In this document: in pieces, positions 1 to 7,584 of the stretch
Position numbering within the stretch: position 1 is the first letter of the stretch
Layout: each line of letters begins with the position of its first letter
NCBI GenBank assembly: GCA_026986135.1
Contig: JALSPD010000127.1
Span: 1 to 9,084, forward strand
Direction: 5' to 3'
Source: DHVE2 group archaeon
Lineage (GTDB): Archaea; Thermoplasmatota; Thermoplasmata; Thermoplasmatales; Aciduliprofundaceae
Length of the DNA stretch: 9,084 bases
Notes under the pieces: model-generated
Databases searched by the model: none
Told to the model about the DNA's origin: nothing
What the model saw: the letters and a program-made list of their open reading frames with translations, nothing else
Program-made: the position numbers and the translations under genes

Positions 1-1079
1 ATGTTCATTCCAGGCGCTATGCTCTCAATCACATTTATTCCATGGGTATAAGAGGGCCCGCGAACATGAACGCGAACTGGCTTCTTACCACCGTCGCTAA
101 CCACAAAGTAGCCGAATTCTCCCTTTGAACTTTCAACGCGAACATAAGAGTAGCCAGCGGGCACCTTCCATCCGAACCACTTGTTGCTCCTATTGTCCTT
201 GTGAAGCACCTCCCCTTCTGGCATGTCCTTAAGGGCCTGCCTTATGATGTTTATGCTCTGCTGCATCTCCAGCATCCTTATGGCTGTTCTCGTGTATATG
301 TCACTACCGTCTGATAGAACCTCATACTCTCCAAGATGTGGATAGTATGGGACCTCAAAATCAATCCTATCATAGGCAGCGTAGGGCTCAAGTTTTCTGA
401 AATCAAGCTGGTAACCAGCCGCTCGCAGATTCGGACCGGTTACGCCCCATTCTATCGCCTTATCCTTGGGCACAACCCCCACATCAACCGCACGGCGAAC
501 AAATACCTTGTTTCTTATAATGAGGTCCTCGTAAAGGGGCATTCTCCTTTCAAGATAATCAAGAACCTTCGTTATAAGTTCCTTCGCATTCTTTGGAAGA
601 TCCCATCTGACACCTCCTGGCCATATGTAGATATGATAAACCCTTGCGCCCGTTATCTCCTCAAACACATCCAGGATATAATCCCTGTCGCCCACACCCC
701 ACTGGGCGGCTGTGTATATACCAAGGGATGCTGCTATGCCACCAACGGTGAGAAGATGCGCAGATAACCTCGCGAGTTCAAGGATGATTGTGCGAATGTA
801 CTTTGCTCTCTCAGGAATCTCCCAGCCCATGAGGTCCTCAACAGCCATGGAGTAGGCCGCCTCATTCACATCCGGCTCTGGAACGCATATTCTGCACACA
901 AGAGGAACATTCTGCATCCATATTCTCTTCTCCATTAACTTCTCAAACCCTCTGTGCAGGTAGCCAACACGGGTCTCCGCCTTCTTTATGGTTGCTCCCT
1001 CCACCCAGAGATGATAGCTCATGTTTCCCGTGACACCTGGATGATTCGGACCTATGAAAAGTTCAAATTCCTTCATCAT
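1..1079 (-). CDS. nuoD: NuoD/MbhL-like large catalytic subunit (MBX/MBS-type), 3' end cut by the window
   Basis: Homologue of the 49-kDa complex I subunit and of the [NiFe]-hydrogenase large subunit. With the NuoB-like protein it forms the catalytic dimer on the cytoplasmic face. About 359 residues are visible and the C-terminus lies outside the window. I translated it directly. It opens MMKEFELFIGPNHPG, followed by RVGYLHRGFEKLME (about residues 37-50), both typical of the family. The reading is open throughout and carries RGPSYTHG near the window edge, matching the RAPS(F/Y)xH segment of complex I. The first nickel-binding motif of true hydrogenases, RxCGxC, reads CRIC then VPEPD here (Cys62, Cys65; the second motif cysteine is Glu68). 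That argues against a normal NiFe site and for an MBX/MBS sulfane-reductase type. The start ATG at 1079 overlaps the preceding stop by 4 bases (ATGA), and an ATG follows directly at 1076. The C-terminal cysteine motif cannot be seen. Confidence 0.93.
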   Translation of the reverse strand, partial: MMKEFELFIGPNHPGVTGNMSYHLWVEGATIKKAETRVGYLHRGFEKLMEKRIWMQNVPLVCRICVPEPDVNEAAYSMAVEDLMGWEIPERAKYIRTIILELARLSAHLLTVGGIAASLGIYTAAQWGVGDRDYILDVFEEITGARVYHIYIWPGGVRWDLPKNAKELITKVLDYLERRMPLYEDLIIRNKVFVRRAVDVGVVPKDKAIEWGVTGPNLRAAGYQLDFRKLEPYAAYDRIDFEVPYYPHLGEYEVLSDGSDIYTRTAIRMLEMQQSINIIRQALKDMPEGEVLHKDNRSNKWFGWKVPAGYSYVRVESSKGEFGYFVVSDGGKKPVRVHVRGPSYTHGINVIESIAPGMN

Positions 1080-1534
1080 TCTTCCCTCACCTCTGGAATC
1101 TTGTAGTAGAAGTCCTTAACAAACTTCTCCGTGTCAAAGTCCTTTCTCATAGGGGGAATATGGGGCCAGCCCTCCAGAATGAAATCGCCCAAACGCGGAT
1201 TCCCTATAAAATTCACACCAAACATCTCGTGAATTTCCCTCTCGTAGGTCTCAATCTGCGGAAAGATATCGCGGAGGGATAGCATGGTTGGATTCTCACG
1301 ATCTACCCTTATTGAAATCATCACATGCTCCCTGTACTCGTAGGACCACATATGATAGACGAGTTCAAACTCACCATCATTAATCCAGTCAATGCAGGAA
1401 AGCATGACGAAATGATCGTATCCATTCTCCTTCAATTTCCTCAGGATAGTGCCCACTTCATCCTTGGTTGTCTCAATCCTTATTCGGCCCTCCCGTATCT
1501 TCTGCGCCTGCGGGAAGAGCTCCTGAGCCATCAT
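1076..1534 (-). CDS. nuoC: NuoC-like (30-kDa / MbhK-type) subunit
   Basis: A 152-aa soluble subunit of the complex-I/energy-converting hydrogenase family. It binds the large subunit at the cytoplasmic arm and carries no cofactor itself. The signature is near the C-terminus: YEREIHEMFGVNF at about residues 97-109, then GDFILEGWP and PPMRKDF at about 116-133. Here NuoC is a separate gene, as in archaeal MBH/MBX clusters, and is not fused to NuoD. Its ATG overlaps the stop of the NuoB-like gene by 4 bases (ATGA at 1531-1534), and AGGAGG lies about 10 bases upstream inside that gene. A second ATG follows immediately, so the exact start is uncertain by one codon. The assignment rests on clear family motifs. 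Confidence 0.95.
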   Translation of the reverse strand: MMAQELFPQAQKIREGRIRIETTKDEVGTILRKLKENGYDHFVMLSCIDWINDGEFELVYHMWSYEYREHVMISIRVDRENPTMLSLRDIFPQIETYEREIHEMFGVNFIGNPRLGDFILEGWPHIPPMRKDFDTEKFVKDFYYKIPEVREE

Positions 1535-2079
1535 TTCGCATCATCCTCCTTTATTTCCTTAACCTCATCAAGGCGATATGCGAAGGCCATCCTCTGATTC
1601 CTCTTGTACTGGTCATAATACTTCCTGTACTTCTTCCATCCGATGGCCTCACCCTTATCAATCATATCCATCAGTTTCAGGAACGCGTCCATTATCGCCT
1701 CAGGCCTCGGCATACAACCAGCAATGTAGAGATCCACAGGAATGTATTTGCTCAGGTCCTTTATTGTGTTGTACGAATCCCAGTACATCCCGCCGTTTAT
1801 CGTGCAGGAGCCAAAGCCAATCACATACTTTGGATCCTGCATCTGCTCGTAAACCTGCACCACCCTCTTGAGAGTTTTAACCGCAAGATAGCCAGTTATG
1901 AGAAGAATGTCCGCCTGGCGAGGTGTCGCCATAGCATGCATCCCAAATCGCTCCATATCGTAGCGAGATGTCATTACAGGGGGCATCTCCATTGCTCCGC
2001 AGCCGGTGCAGAAATGGACCATCCACAGAGACCTCTTGCTTACAAGTCTTGATATTTTCTTCCAGTCCTCGTTCCTCAT
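1531..2079 (-). CDS. nuoB: NuoB-like (MbhJ/MbxJ-type) iron-sulfur subunit
   Basis: A 182-aa small subunit that should hold the [4Fe-4S] cluster next to the active site and pass electrons to the large subunit. The four expected ligands are Cys24 and Cys27 (FCTGCGAMEM), Cys92 (GFGSCT) and Cys122 (AGCMPRPEA). The motif is mixed. The downstream SRYDMERFGM (about 38-47) is the complex-I form. The first cysteine pair is CxxC, as in hydrogenase small subunits, rather than the adjacent Cys-Cys of NADH dehydrogenase. The hydrogenase-type CNGCDIE is absent. The protein ends in a Lys/Glu/Asp-rich tail. Its ATG at 2079 overlaps the NuoH stop by 4 bases and follows GGGGGTG. Placed directly after the NuoH-like gene, as in MBX/MBS clusters from memory of that gene order. 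Confidence 0.95.
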   Translation of the reverse strand: MRNEDWKKISRLVSKRSLWMVHFCTGCGAMEMPPVMTSRYDMERFGMHAMATPRQADILLITGYLAVKTLKRVVQVYEQMQDPKYVIGFGSCTINGGMYWDSYNTIKDLSKYIPVDLYIAGCMPRPEAIMDAFLKLMDMIDKGEAIGWKKYRKYYDQYKRNQRMAFAYRLDEVKEIKEDDAK

Positions 2080-3032
2080 ATGCTCACCCCCGCATAAACC
2101 CAGATTAGCAGGAGAAGTGCCGCCAGCGCATCGTACTTCCAGTAGAATTTGAGCGCCTGCTCAATCCTGAACCTTGGAAATACAGCATTTATGAGAAGCG
2201 CGAGGAAGAACACGAAGGTAATCAAGGCGAACCACACGAGGAAATTGACGAGATATGCAATCCATCCATACTGCTCAACACTCAAAACAACTCCACCACC
2301 AAGGAAGAGGTCCACGAAGAGCGTGGTTTCAACCACTATTGCCATCATCTTGTAGAGCATCAATGCTCCGAGATGCTTGCCTCCAAATTCAACCATGGGT
2401 CCGGAGGCAATCTCATGGGGGGCGATTGCAATATCAAATGGCTTTTCCATCAGCATGCCCTGAAGCGCCATATCCACTATAATTGCTCCGATGAAGAACT
2501 GTGGCACAAAAAGGGCCCATTTGAAGTTTGACTGCATCTGGACAAGAGTTGCAAGGGATGTGGTGTTGTAATGCACCATCATAGCCACGATGACCATAAC
2601 AAGGGGCAGCTCGTAGGCGAGCATGAGCATCAGAGCCCTCATTATACCCACCGCAGCATTGGGATTCCCACTGGCTCCAGCACCAAGGGCAAATCCAAGG
2701 GCAGGAATGGCAAGGAGATAGAGTATGAGGAACAGGTCACCCTCTGTGCTCAGCAGGGATATACCGGCAACGGGAAGGAAGAGAAAAGCAAGGGCAATGC
2801 CTGCAACCGAGAATAGAGCTGCGAGGTCAAATATCCATCCGTGGGATATGTTTGTTTTCTTTGCAAACAATTTGAAGACATCAAGGTAGCCCTGATATAT
2901 GGGCGGGCCTACTCTGTTGTGTATCCTCGCAGTCACCTTTCTGGCGAATCCGTTGAAGAACATCCCGATTATGAAGCCAAGCGCCACCATTCCTGATAGG
3001 AGGAGTATCTTCTCAATGATTTCAATCACCAT
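2076..3032 (-). CDS. nuoH: NuoH-like (MbhM/MbxM-type) membrane anchor subunit
   Basis: A membrane protein of about 318 aa and roughly eight helices. It anchors the cytoplasmic catalytic arm and shapes the path that couples redox chemistry to ion movement. Family marks are RKVTARIHNRVGPP at about residues 31-44 (first cytoplasmic loop) and, at about 196-218, an acidic loop built from EKPFDIA, PHE and VEFGGK, matching the Glu-rich loop of NuoH. I chose the ATG at 3032 because AGGGTGG at 3041-3047 is correctly placed as its ribosome binding site. In-frame GTG codons at 3044 and 3041 lie inside that site; the GTG at 3044 would add four residues. The gene overlaps the end of the preceding antiporter gene by 7 bases. 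Its position before the NuoB-like gene, rather than after the large subunit, differs from classical MBH order. Confidence 0.95.
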   Translation of the reverse strand: MVIEIIEKILLLSGMVALGFIIGMFFNGFARKVTARIHNRVGPPIYQGYLDVFKLFAKKTNISHGWIFDLAALFSVAGIALAFLFLPVAGISLLSTEGDLFLILYLLAIPALGFALGAGASGNPNAAVGIMRALMLMLAYELPLVMVIVAMMVHYNTTSLATLVQMQSNFKWALFVPQFFIGAIIVDMALQGMLMEKPFDIAIAPHEIASGPMVEFGGKHLGALMLYKMMAIVVETTLFVDLFLGGGVVLSVEQYGWIAYLVNFLVWFALITFVFFLALLINAVFPRFRIEQALKFYWKYDALAALLLLIWVYAGVSI

Positions 3033-4879
3033 AGCAACCACCACCCTACGAGCACCAGGAAGAAGAGAAGGATATAGATTGAGTAATCCTCAGTAAGCCC
3101 GGTGTATATCCTGCGGGCACCATTGCTTAGAAACTCCGCACCTGCGAGAACAATCTCCCATCCACGCTCTGCACCCTTTCTGAATATCCCACCGAACACA
3201 TCCTCAAATGGCTCGTAGTAATTGGAGGCCGCATGCATTGATATGTACTCATAATTCTCAGGCGGCTCTCCGGCGAGATAGTTGTCCTCATGGGGCACGA
3301 CCTTCTGGGGCTTCCATTTGTAGAGGATAAGTGCAAGGAACAGCGTGCCTATCAAGGCCAATATGACTGCGATGGTATTATACGCGGCGAGATTGGTCGT
3401 TATCACATATGGGGTATGGGCCACTGGCTGCATCCCGTACTCCTGAAGGATTGGAGAAGTGATATCCAGAACCCATCCTGGGAATACCAGGAACACCACC
3501 AGAGGAAGAACAAGAATCCACATGGCCACGAGCTGTGATAGGGGTGCCTCGCGCACATCATGGCGCGGCTCGCCCAGAAACACACCGTAGAGTATCTTGT
3601 AGGCGTAAAGGAATGCGCCCACACCTGCGATGAGCATTATAGGTGTGACGAAGAGAAAGCCCTGCTCAATGGCCGCCTCGTAAAGGAGCCATTTTGCCGC
3701 AAATCCACTGGTTATGGGTATGGATGCAAGCGCGAATATTGCGAAGAGGGCCGCAAGGAAGGTGAAGGGCATCTTGTAGCCAAGCCCTCCGAGTTCGCTT
3801 ATCTTCCAGCGCCCTGTGCGATAGTACACTGCGCCAGCTGCAAGGAAAAGCACCGCCTTGAAGAATGTGTGGTTCAGTGCCTGGAATAGCGCTCCCGTGA
3901 GGGCAAGGGGAGTGCCAATGCCTATACCTATGGCAACATACCCAAGCTGCCCTATGGAGGAATACGCCAGAAGTTTGCGGAGGTCATCCTGCATTATGGC
4001 GAGTACCGTGCCAGCAAAGGCGGTGAATGCACCAATCACTGCGAGAGCGTATCCAAAGTAGGGAACCCCGCGGAAAGTACCCCATGTGGCAAAGAAAGGC
4101 ACGGTGGCCACGCCGTACATGAAGAGAATCATGCCGAAGTATCCGAGTTTGCTCAATCCTCCAGAGAGAAATGCAACAAATGGCTCTTCAGAGCGCGAGT
4201 AAACATGGGGTGCCCACACATGGAGGGGCATTAGAGCGCCCTTAACTGCAAAGCCAGCAACTATCATTGATATGCCTGCCAGAGTTAGAGGTGTGGCTTC
4301 AAGGGCCATCTCCCCGAACAAAAATGTGCCCGTCTTGTAGTAGAGGATCATGAATCCAAATAGCAGGAGCATGGCTGAAAGTGAGCCAAAGGCGAGATAG
4401 CTCACTATGGCCCTGCGATCATGGCCCCTGAGGACAAGTGCAAGTATGCTCCAGGACATAATCTCCCAGAAGATGAAGAATGTGAGCATATCCCTTGCGA
4501 GGAGAACGCCGAAGGAGCCGAGCATGGTGAGGAGCATGGAGGCGTAGAAGCCCCCAGCGTTATCCCTGACGAAAGAGCTGGCGAATAGCAGCACCAGTGG
4601 GAAGGTTGTAGCAAGCAGGAACAGGAAGAACCATCCCAGAGGTGTGATTTGGAGCAGGATGGTTCCAGGACCCAGAGCATATGAAATTTCAGTTTCAAAC
4701 CTGAGTAAAGAAAGATAGGACGGTAAAGTTAAACCCACCAGAGGCGCCCAGTAAATCAGGGCAAAGAGGGGTAAAAGAGATACAGCAATTGCCACAACAG
4801 CAGCTATTCTCGGGAATCTGTTGAGAGCAAGCACAACCAGCGATCCAATTATAAATGCATAGAATGTTTCCATAAGCAT
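3026..4879 (-). CDS. Second antiporter-like subunit (NuoL/NuoM family, MbxH'-type) with C-terminal extension
   Basis: A 617-aa polytopic membrane protein of the proton/sodium-translocating antiporter family (NuoL/M/N, MrpA/D). The core residues of the translocation path are present: Glu139 in FFIFWEIMSW, Lys213 in AVKGALMPLHVW, Lys244 in GGLSKLGY, His337 and Lys341 in NHTFFKAVLFLAAG, and Lys396 in SGFAAKW. After the last core helix (about 502-520) comes a hydrophilic, amphipathic stretch of about 75 residues, rich in Tyr, Glu and Gly. It is followed by a final membrane segment (about 600-617, IYILLFFLVLVGWWLLW). That layout recalls the lateral-helix extension of NuoL-like proteins, though it is shorter. 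ATG 4879 overlaps the preceding stop by one base (TGATG), and GGAGGTG lies 7 bases upstream. A second antiporter subunit here, before the NuoH gene, is the hallmark of MBX/MBS clusters; MBH has one. Confidence 0.92.
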   Translation of the reverse strand: MLMETFYAFIIGSLVVLALNRFPRIAAVVAIAVSLLPLFALIYWAPLVGLTLPSYLSLLRFETEISYALGPGTILLQITPLGWFFLFLLATTFPLVLLFASSFVRDNAGGFYASMLLTMLGSFGVLLARDMLTFFIFWEIMSWSILALVLRGHDRRAIVSYLAFGSLSAMLLLFGFMILYYKTGTFLFGEMALEATPLTLAGISMIVAGFAVKGALMPLHVWAPHVYSRSEEPFVAFLSGGLSKLGYFGMILFMYGVATVPFFATWGTFRGVPYFGYALAVIGAFTAFAGTVLAIMQDDLRKLLAYSSIGQLGYVAIGIGIGTPLALTGALFQALNHTFFKAVLFLAAGAVYYRTGRWKISELGGLGYKMPFTFLAALFAIFALASIPITSGFAAKWLLYEAAIEQGFLFVTPIMLIAGVGAFLYAYKILYGVFLGEPRHDVREAPLSQLVAMWILVLPLVVFLVFPGWVLDITSPILQEYGMQPVAHTPYVITTNLAAYNTIAVILALIGTLFLALILYKWKPQKVVPHEDNYLAGEPPENYEYISMHAASNYYEPFEDVFGGIFRKGAERGWEIVLAGAEFLSNGARRIYTGLTEDYSIYILLFFLVLVGWWLLW

Positions 4880-6267
4880 CAGGGACCACCTCCCAGCAGC
4901 GATCTGGCAGCCATCACAGCGGGATCATACAGATACTGTGGAAATAGACCTATCAATATCAGAATTGATGCCAGGATGATGATTGATGCAATCTCACTTT
5001 TAGTCAGAGTTCTTATCTCGCCATTCAAACCACGGAACAGATAGCGAGAATAATAAACACCCTCAACTATCGCTGTAAAGACAATGAGCAGGATGATAGT
5101 CCAAGCACCCCTGGATGCCAGATCAACCATGAGATACCATTTTCCCCAGAATCCTGGGAACGGTGGCATTCCCACAATTGAAAGTACACCCAGAAACAGA
5201 GGTCCCGCAATCAATGGGTTCCTGAGGAGCCCACCAGAGTAATCCCTGCTTCCAATGAACAATATTGATTTGGCAAGAGCATGGCCTACCATCAAGAATA
5301 CGGCTGCAACGAGTGCGGTTTCACTGTGCAGTGAAAGGGCAATGAGGATCAGCCCCATCTGGCCTATTGAGGAGTAGGCAAGCATCCTTTTGACATCTCT
5401 CTGCCTGAGTGCTGCAAGCTCTCCCACGACCAGGGTGAATATACCCAGGAGAAGTGATAATTCAAAACCACTCATTATAGGGATAAGGGTGAATATGAGT
5501 CTTGCAATGGCATATATACCCGCTTTGGAAGGTCCCACTGAGAGGAAAGAGGCAACGCGATTACTGGCACCCTGATATGCATCAGGTACCCAGCCATTGA
5601 GAGGGAATATCTCTGCTTCCACTCCAATGCCAACAATCAGGAAGATGAAAGACATTAGCCTGGCAGTTTCTGGCATAGTGTCAATGCGCAGAGCAATGTC
5701 ATAGAAGTTGAGTGTCTTAAGATAACCATATATTGTGGCTATACCCATCAGAATAAATGCGGAACCTATGGAGCCAAGAACAATGTACTTGAAAGATCCT
5801 TCAAAGGCCTCCTTTGTGCGCAGAGATGCTACCAGTCCATAGGATCCCACAGCGGTGATTTCAAAGAAAACAAACATATTGAAAAGATCACCAGTGATTA
5901 CAATCCCCGTGGAGGATGCCGTTACCAGCATATAGAGCATTGAAAACTTCACGGAATTTTCGGCCTCTCCAAAATAGGAAAGATACACCACAGGGGAAAG
6001 GACATTTATCAGTACAGCAAGAATTGCACCCAAATACCCAACAGAAAGGAGTATACCCACAGGGGGATAAAAACCAGATAACTGCTCATAAACAACACCG
6101 TTTGCCATAACATTGATAAATAGAAGAATGGACAGCAGGGCATTGAGAATCAATACAAGCAAGGTATACAACTTCACCATTCTACGCGAGACCATCCCTA
6201 CCAGAGGGGCAAGAAACGCAAAGAGAAGTGGCAATGCTATGAGAAGTACTGGTGGAAGGGCTACCAC
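4879..6267 (-). CDS. mrpD: MrpD/NuoM-like antiporter subunit (MbhH/MbxH-type)
   Basis: A 462-aa membrane protein of about 14 helices from the antiporter-like family, expected to carry Na+ or H+ across the membrane. Visible key residues are Glu136 in LFNMFVFFEITA, Lys248 in SKAGIYA, His329 and Lys333 in GHALAKSILF, and Lys376 in GFWGKWY. At the transmembrane-7 lysine position of NuoM/MrpD (xKxxxFPLHxWLPDA) this protein has Glu217: GVEAEIFPLNGWVPDAY, with Asn in place of the family His. It is slightly shorter than typical family members (about 490-510 aa). The start is a GTG at 6267 that overlaps mrpC by 7 bases; a strong ribosome binding site, GGGGGTGAT (6271-6279), lies within mrpC. No better start exists nearby. 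It sits between mrpC and the second antiporter-like gene. Confidence 0.93.
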   Translation of the reverse strand: MVALPPVLLIALPLLFAFLAPLVGMVSRRMVKLYTLLVLILNALLSILLFINVMANGVVYEQLSGFYPPVGILLSVGYLGAILAVLINVLSPVVYLSYFGEAENSVKFSMLYMLVTASSTGIVITGDLFNMFVFFEITAVGSYGLVASLRTKEAFEGSFKYIVLGSIGSAFILMGIATIYGYLKTLNFYDIALRIDTMPETARLMSFIFLIVGIGVEAEIFPLNGWVPDAYQGASNRVASFLSVGPSKAGIYAIARLIFTLIPIMSGFELSLLLGIFTLVVGELAALRQRDVKRMLAYSSIGQMGLILIALSLHSETALVAAVFLMVGHALAKSILFIGSRDYSGGLLRNPLIAGPLFLGVLSIVGMPPFPGFWGKWYLMVDLASRGAWTIILLIVFTAIVEGVYYSRYLFRGLNGEIRTLTKSEIASIIILASILILIGLFPQYLYDPAVMAARSLLGGGP

Positions 6268-6611
6268 TTCATCACCCCCTCTTTATCCAGCTCAAGCGTG
6301 CCTGTTTTGCGATAATAACCCATAGCCACTGCCAGAGCTAGAGCCATAACAGAAACACCTATTACAATGGCTGTAAGAACAAGTGCCTGAGGTACAGGAT
6401 CCACATAAAGAGCGTAGTTGCCATTTTCAATGGGTGCGGTTCCCCCAGGCAGATAGCCCATGGCCACAATAAGAACATTCACCCCCGTATCCACGAGACC
6501 AAGAGATATTATGATCTTAAGCATATTTCTCTTTGACATAACCCCGTAAAGCCCGATGGAAAGGAGGGCTGCGGAAATAACAAATACCGGTTGCAGCAAC
6601 TCCGGAATCAT
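6261..6611 (-). CDS. mrpC: MrpC/NuoK-like antiporter subunit (MbhG-type)
   Basis: A 116-aa protein with three predicted membrane helices (about 8-25, 30-53 and 74-99), homologous to NuoK. In Mrp antiporters MrpC contacts MrpD and is needed for ion exchange. The marks are the loop YLPGGTAPIE followed by DPVPQALVLTAIVIG (about 71-85), which is strongly conserved in MrpC/MnhC. The C-terminal residues after the last helix are charged. The start ATG at 6611 shares ATGA with the stop of the upstream fusion gene, and GGGGGTG lies 8 bases before it. Its own end contains the ribosome binding site of the next gene (EGVMK codons), which suggests coupled translation. Confidence 0.95.
   Translation of the reverse strand: MIPELLQPVFVISAALLSIGLYGVMSKRNMLKIIISLGLVDTGVNVLIVAMGYLPGGTAPIENGNYALYVDPVPQALVLTAIVIGVSVMALALAVAMGYYRKTGTLELDKEGVMKW
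6271..6279 (-). promoter_or_regulatory. Strong ribosome binding site deciding the GTG start of the MrpD-like gene
   Basis: GGGGGTGAT inside the end of mrpC, three bases before GTG 6267. It matches the archaeal anti-Shine-Dalgarno (ATCACCTCC) at all but one position and supports a non-ATG start that overlaps mrpC by 7 bases. Confidence 0.6.
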
Positions 6612-7339
6612 TCCTCATGCACCCCCTTGAGATTGTGCATTATGCCTCCAAGCTCAGAGCCAACCTTGAACCCTATTGCTATGTATATCAGGGGAATTAT
6701 GCCTGCGCTGAATAGCATGGTGAAATTACCAAGTGGCAGATAATTCTGCAGGAACTCGTTGGCAAAAACAAGACCCAAAAGACCGATGAGCACATATGAG
6801 ATTCCAGCAAGACTCTCGGTGATAGATAACTTCCTCTCTGGTAGACCCCTGGTTGTGTGGACCAGAATCATAAGAAGGAATCCCGCAGCAATTACTGCTC
6901 CTCCTGGAAAGCCTCCACCCGGTGTTAGATGGCCATGAATGAATATATAGGCTCCAACGAGAATAATGAAAGGAAGAACAACCTTTACGGCAGATTTCAA
7001 TATGAAATTGGGGTCCACTACAGGAAGAGTGCGTCTCTTCAGTTCATCAAGGAGAAGCGCCAGCCCTGTGGCCGCAGTGAATAGAACGGTTACCTCTCCC
7101 AGAGTATCAAAACCCCTGTACTCCACAACAATTGCAGTAACAACATTGGATGCCCCTGTATCATTCTTCGTGTCCTCCACATACTGCTGTGGAACTGAGT
7201 GGTTGTATTGCTCACCCGTTATCGGGTCTGTGTAGTTACCACCCTTCAGATAATCAATTGGGGCACTTCCCGTGAGGAAGAAATATGAGAGAACGATGAA
7301 GATTGCTATTGATATTACCGCCGCCAACGCCTTTTTCAT
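6608..7339 (-). CDS. mnhB: Fused MbhE-like + MrpB-like antiporter subunit
   Basis: A 243-aa membrane protein joining two parts that are separate genes (mbhE, mbhF) in the Thermococcus/Pyrococcus MBH operon as I recall it. Residues about 1-100 form the MbhE-like part: an N-terminal helix, an external hydrophilic loop, then AIVVEYRGFDTLGEVTVLF (about 69-87), as in the C-terminal part of MrpA. Residues about 105-243 form the MrpB/MnhB domain, with GHLTPGGGFPGGAV at 136-149, a near-invariant signature. I chose ATG 7339 rather than an in-frame GTG at 7348: GAGGTG at 7346-7351 sits 6 bases before the ATG and covers that GTG, and ATG 7339 also gives the 4-base ATGA overlap seen at most other junctions. 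The reading frame is continuous, so I see no sign of a frameshift artefact. Confidence 0.92.
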   Translation of the reverse strand: MKKALAAVISIAIFIVLSYFFLTGSAPIDYLKGGNYTDPITGEQYNHSVPQQYVEDTKNDTGASNVVTAIVVEYRGFDTLGEVTVLFTAATGLALLLDELKRRTLPVVDPNFILKSAVKVVLPFIILVGAYIFIHGHLTPGGGFPGGAVIAAGFLLMILVHTTRGLPERKLSITESLAGISYVLIGLLGLVFANEFLQNYLPLGNFTMLFSAGIIPLIYIAIGFKVGSELGGIMHNLKGVHEE

Positions 7340-7584
7340 TTCTCCCACCTCTCCGTGCGCCTTATGGCGTAAACAAATATTGCAAGAGTTATACCCGCAC
7401 CAATGGCCGCCTGTGTGATGGCCACATCTGGAGCCTGCAGAACAAGAAAGAGAATTGCCGCTGCAAGATCGGCAAAGCCTACCGCTATGGCCGCCGAAAG
7501 CAAATCTTTAGTTTCCACCGCGTAAATTGCTGGCGCTATTACCAGAACTGCCAAAACCCAAGCGATAAAGGTGAAAAGCATCAT
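7336..7584 (-). CDS. mbhD: MbhD-like subunit (DUF4040 / MrpA C-terminal-type)
   Basis: An 82-aa protein with about three membrane helices. It corresponds to the small domain near the C-terminus of MrpA, which is encoded alone in MBH/MBX clusters. The signature is LQAPDVAITQAAIGAGI at about residues 49-65; the Mrp/Mbh form is APDVAxTEAAxGAG, here with Gln in place of the usual Glu. The protein ends in a short basic tail (RRTERWEK). Its ATG at 7584 overlaps the mrpG stop (ATGA), and GGGGGGTG is 8 bases upstream. A second ATG at 7581 is possible. It precedes the MbhE+MrpB fusion gene, matching the D-E-F order of MBH/MBX. Confidence 0.9.
   Translation of the reverse strand: MMLFTFIAWVLAVLVIAPAIYAVETKDLLSAAIAVGFADLAAAILFLVLQAPDVAITQAAIGAGITLAIFVYAIRRTERWEK

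Noticed and set aside
336..767. Open plus-strand frame of 143 codons
   Set aside because: It lies antisense to the well-supported large-subunit gene, has no family resemblance, and reflects codon bias on the opposite strand. The other plus-strand frames over the operon are rejected for the same reason.
1468..2052. Plus-strand frame of 194 codons
   Set aside because: It overlaps the NuoB- and NuoC-like genes on the other strand and has low-complexity, unrecognisable content.
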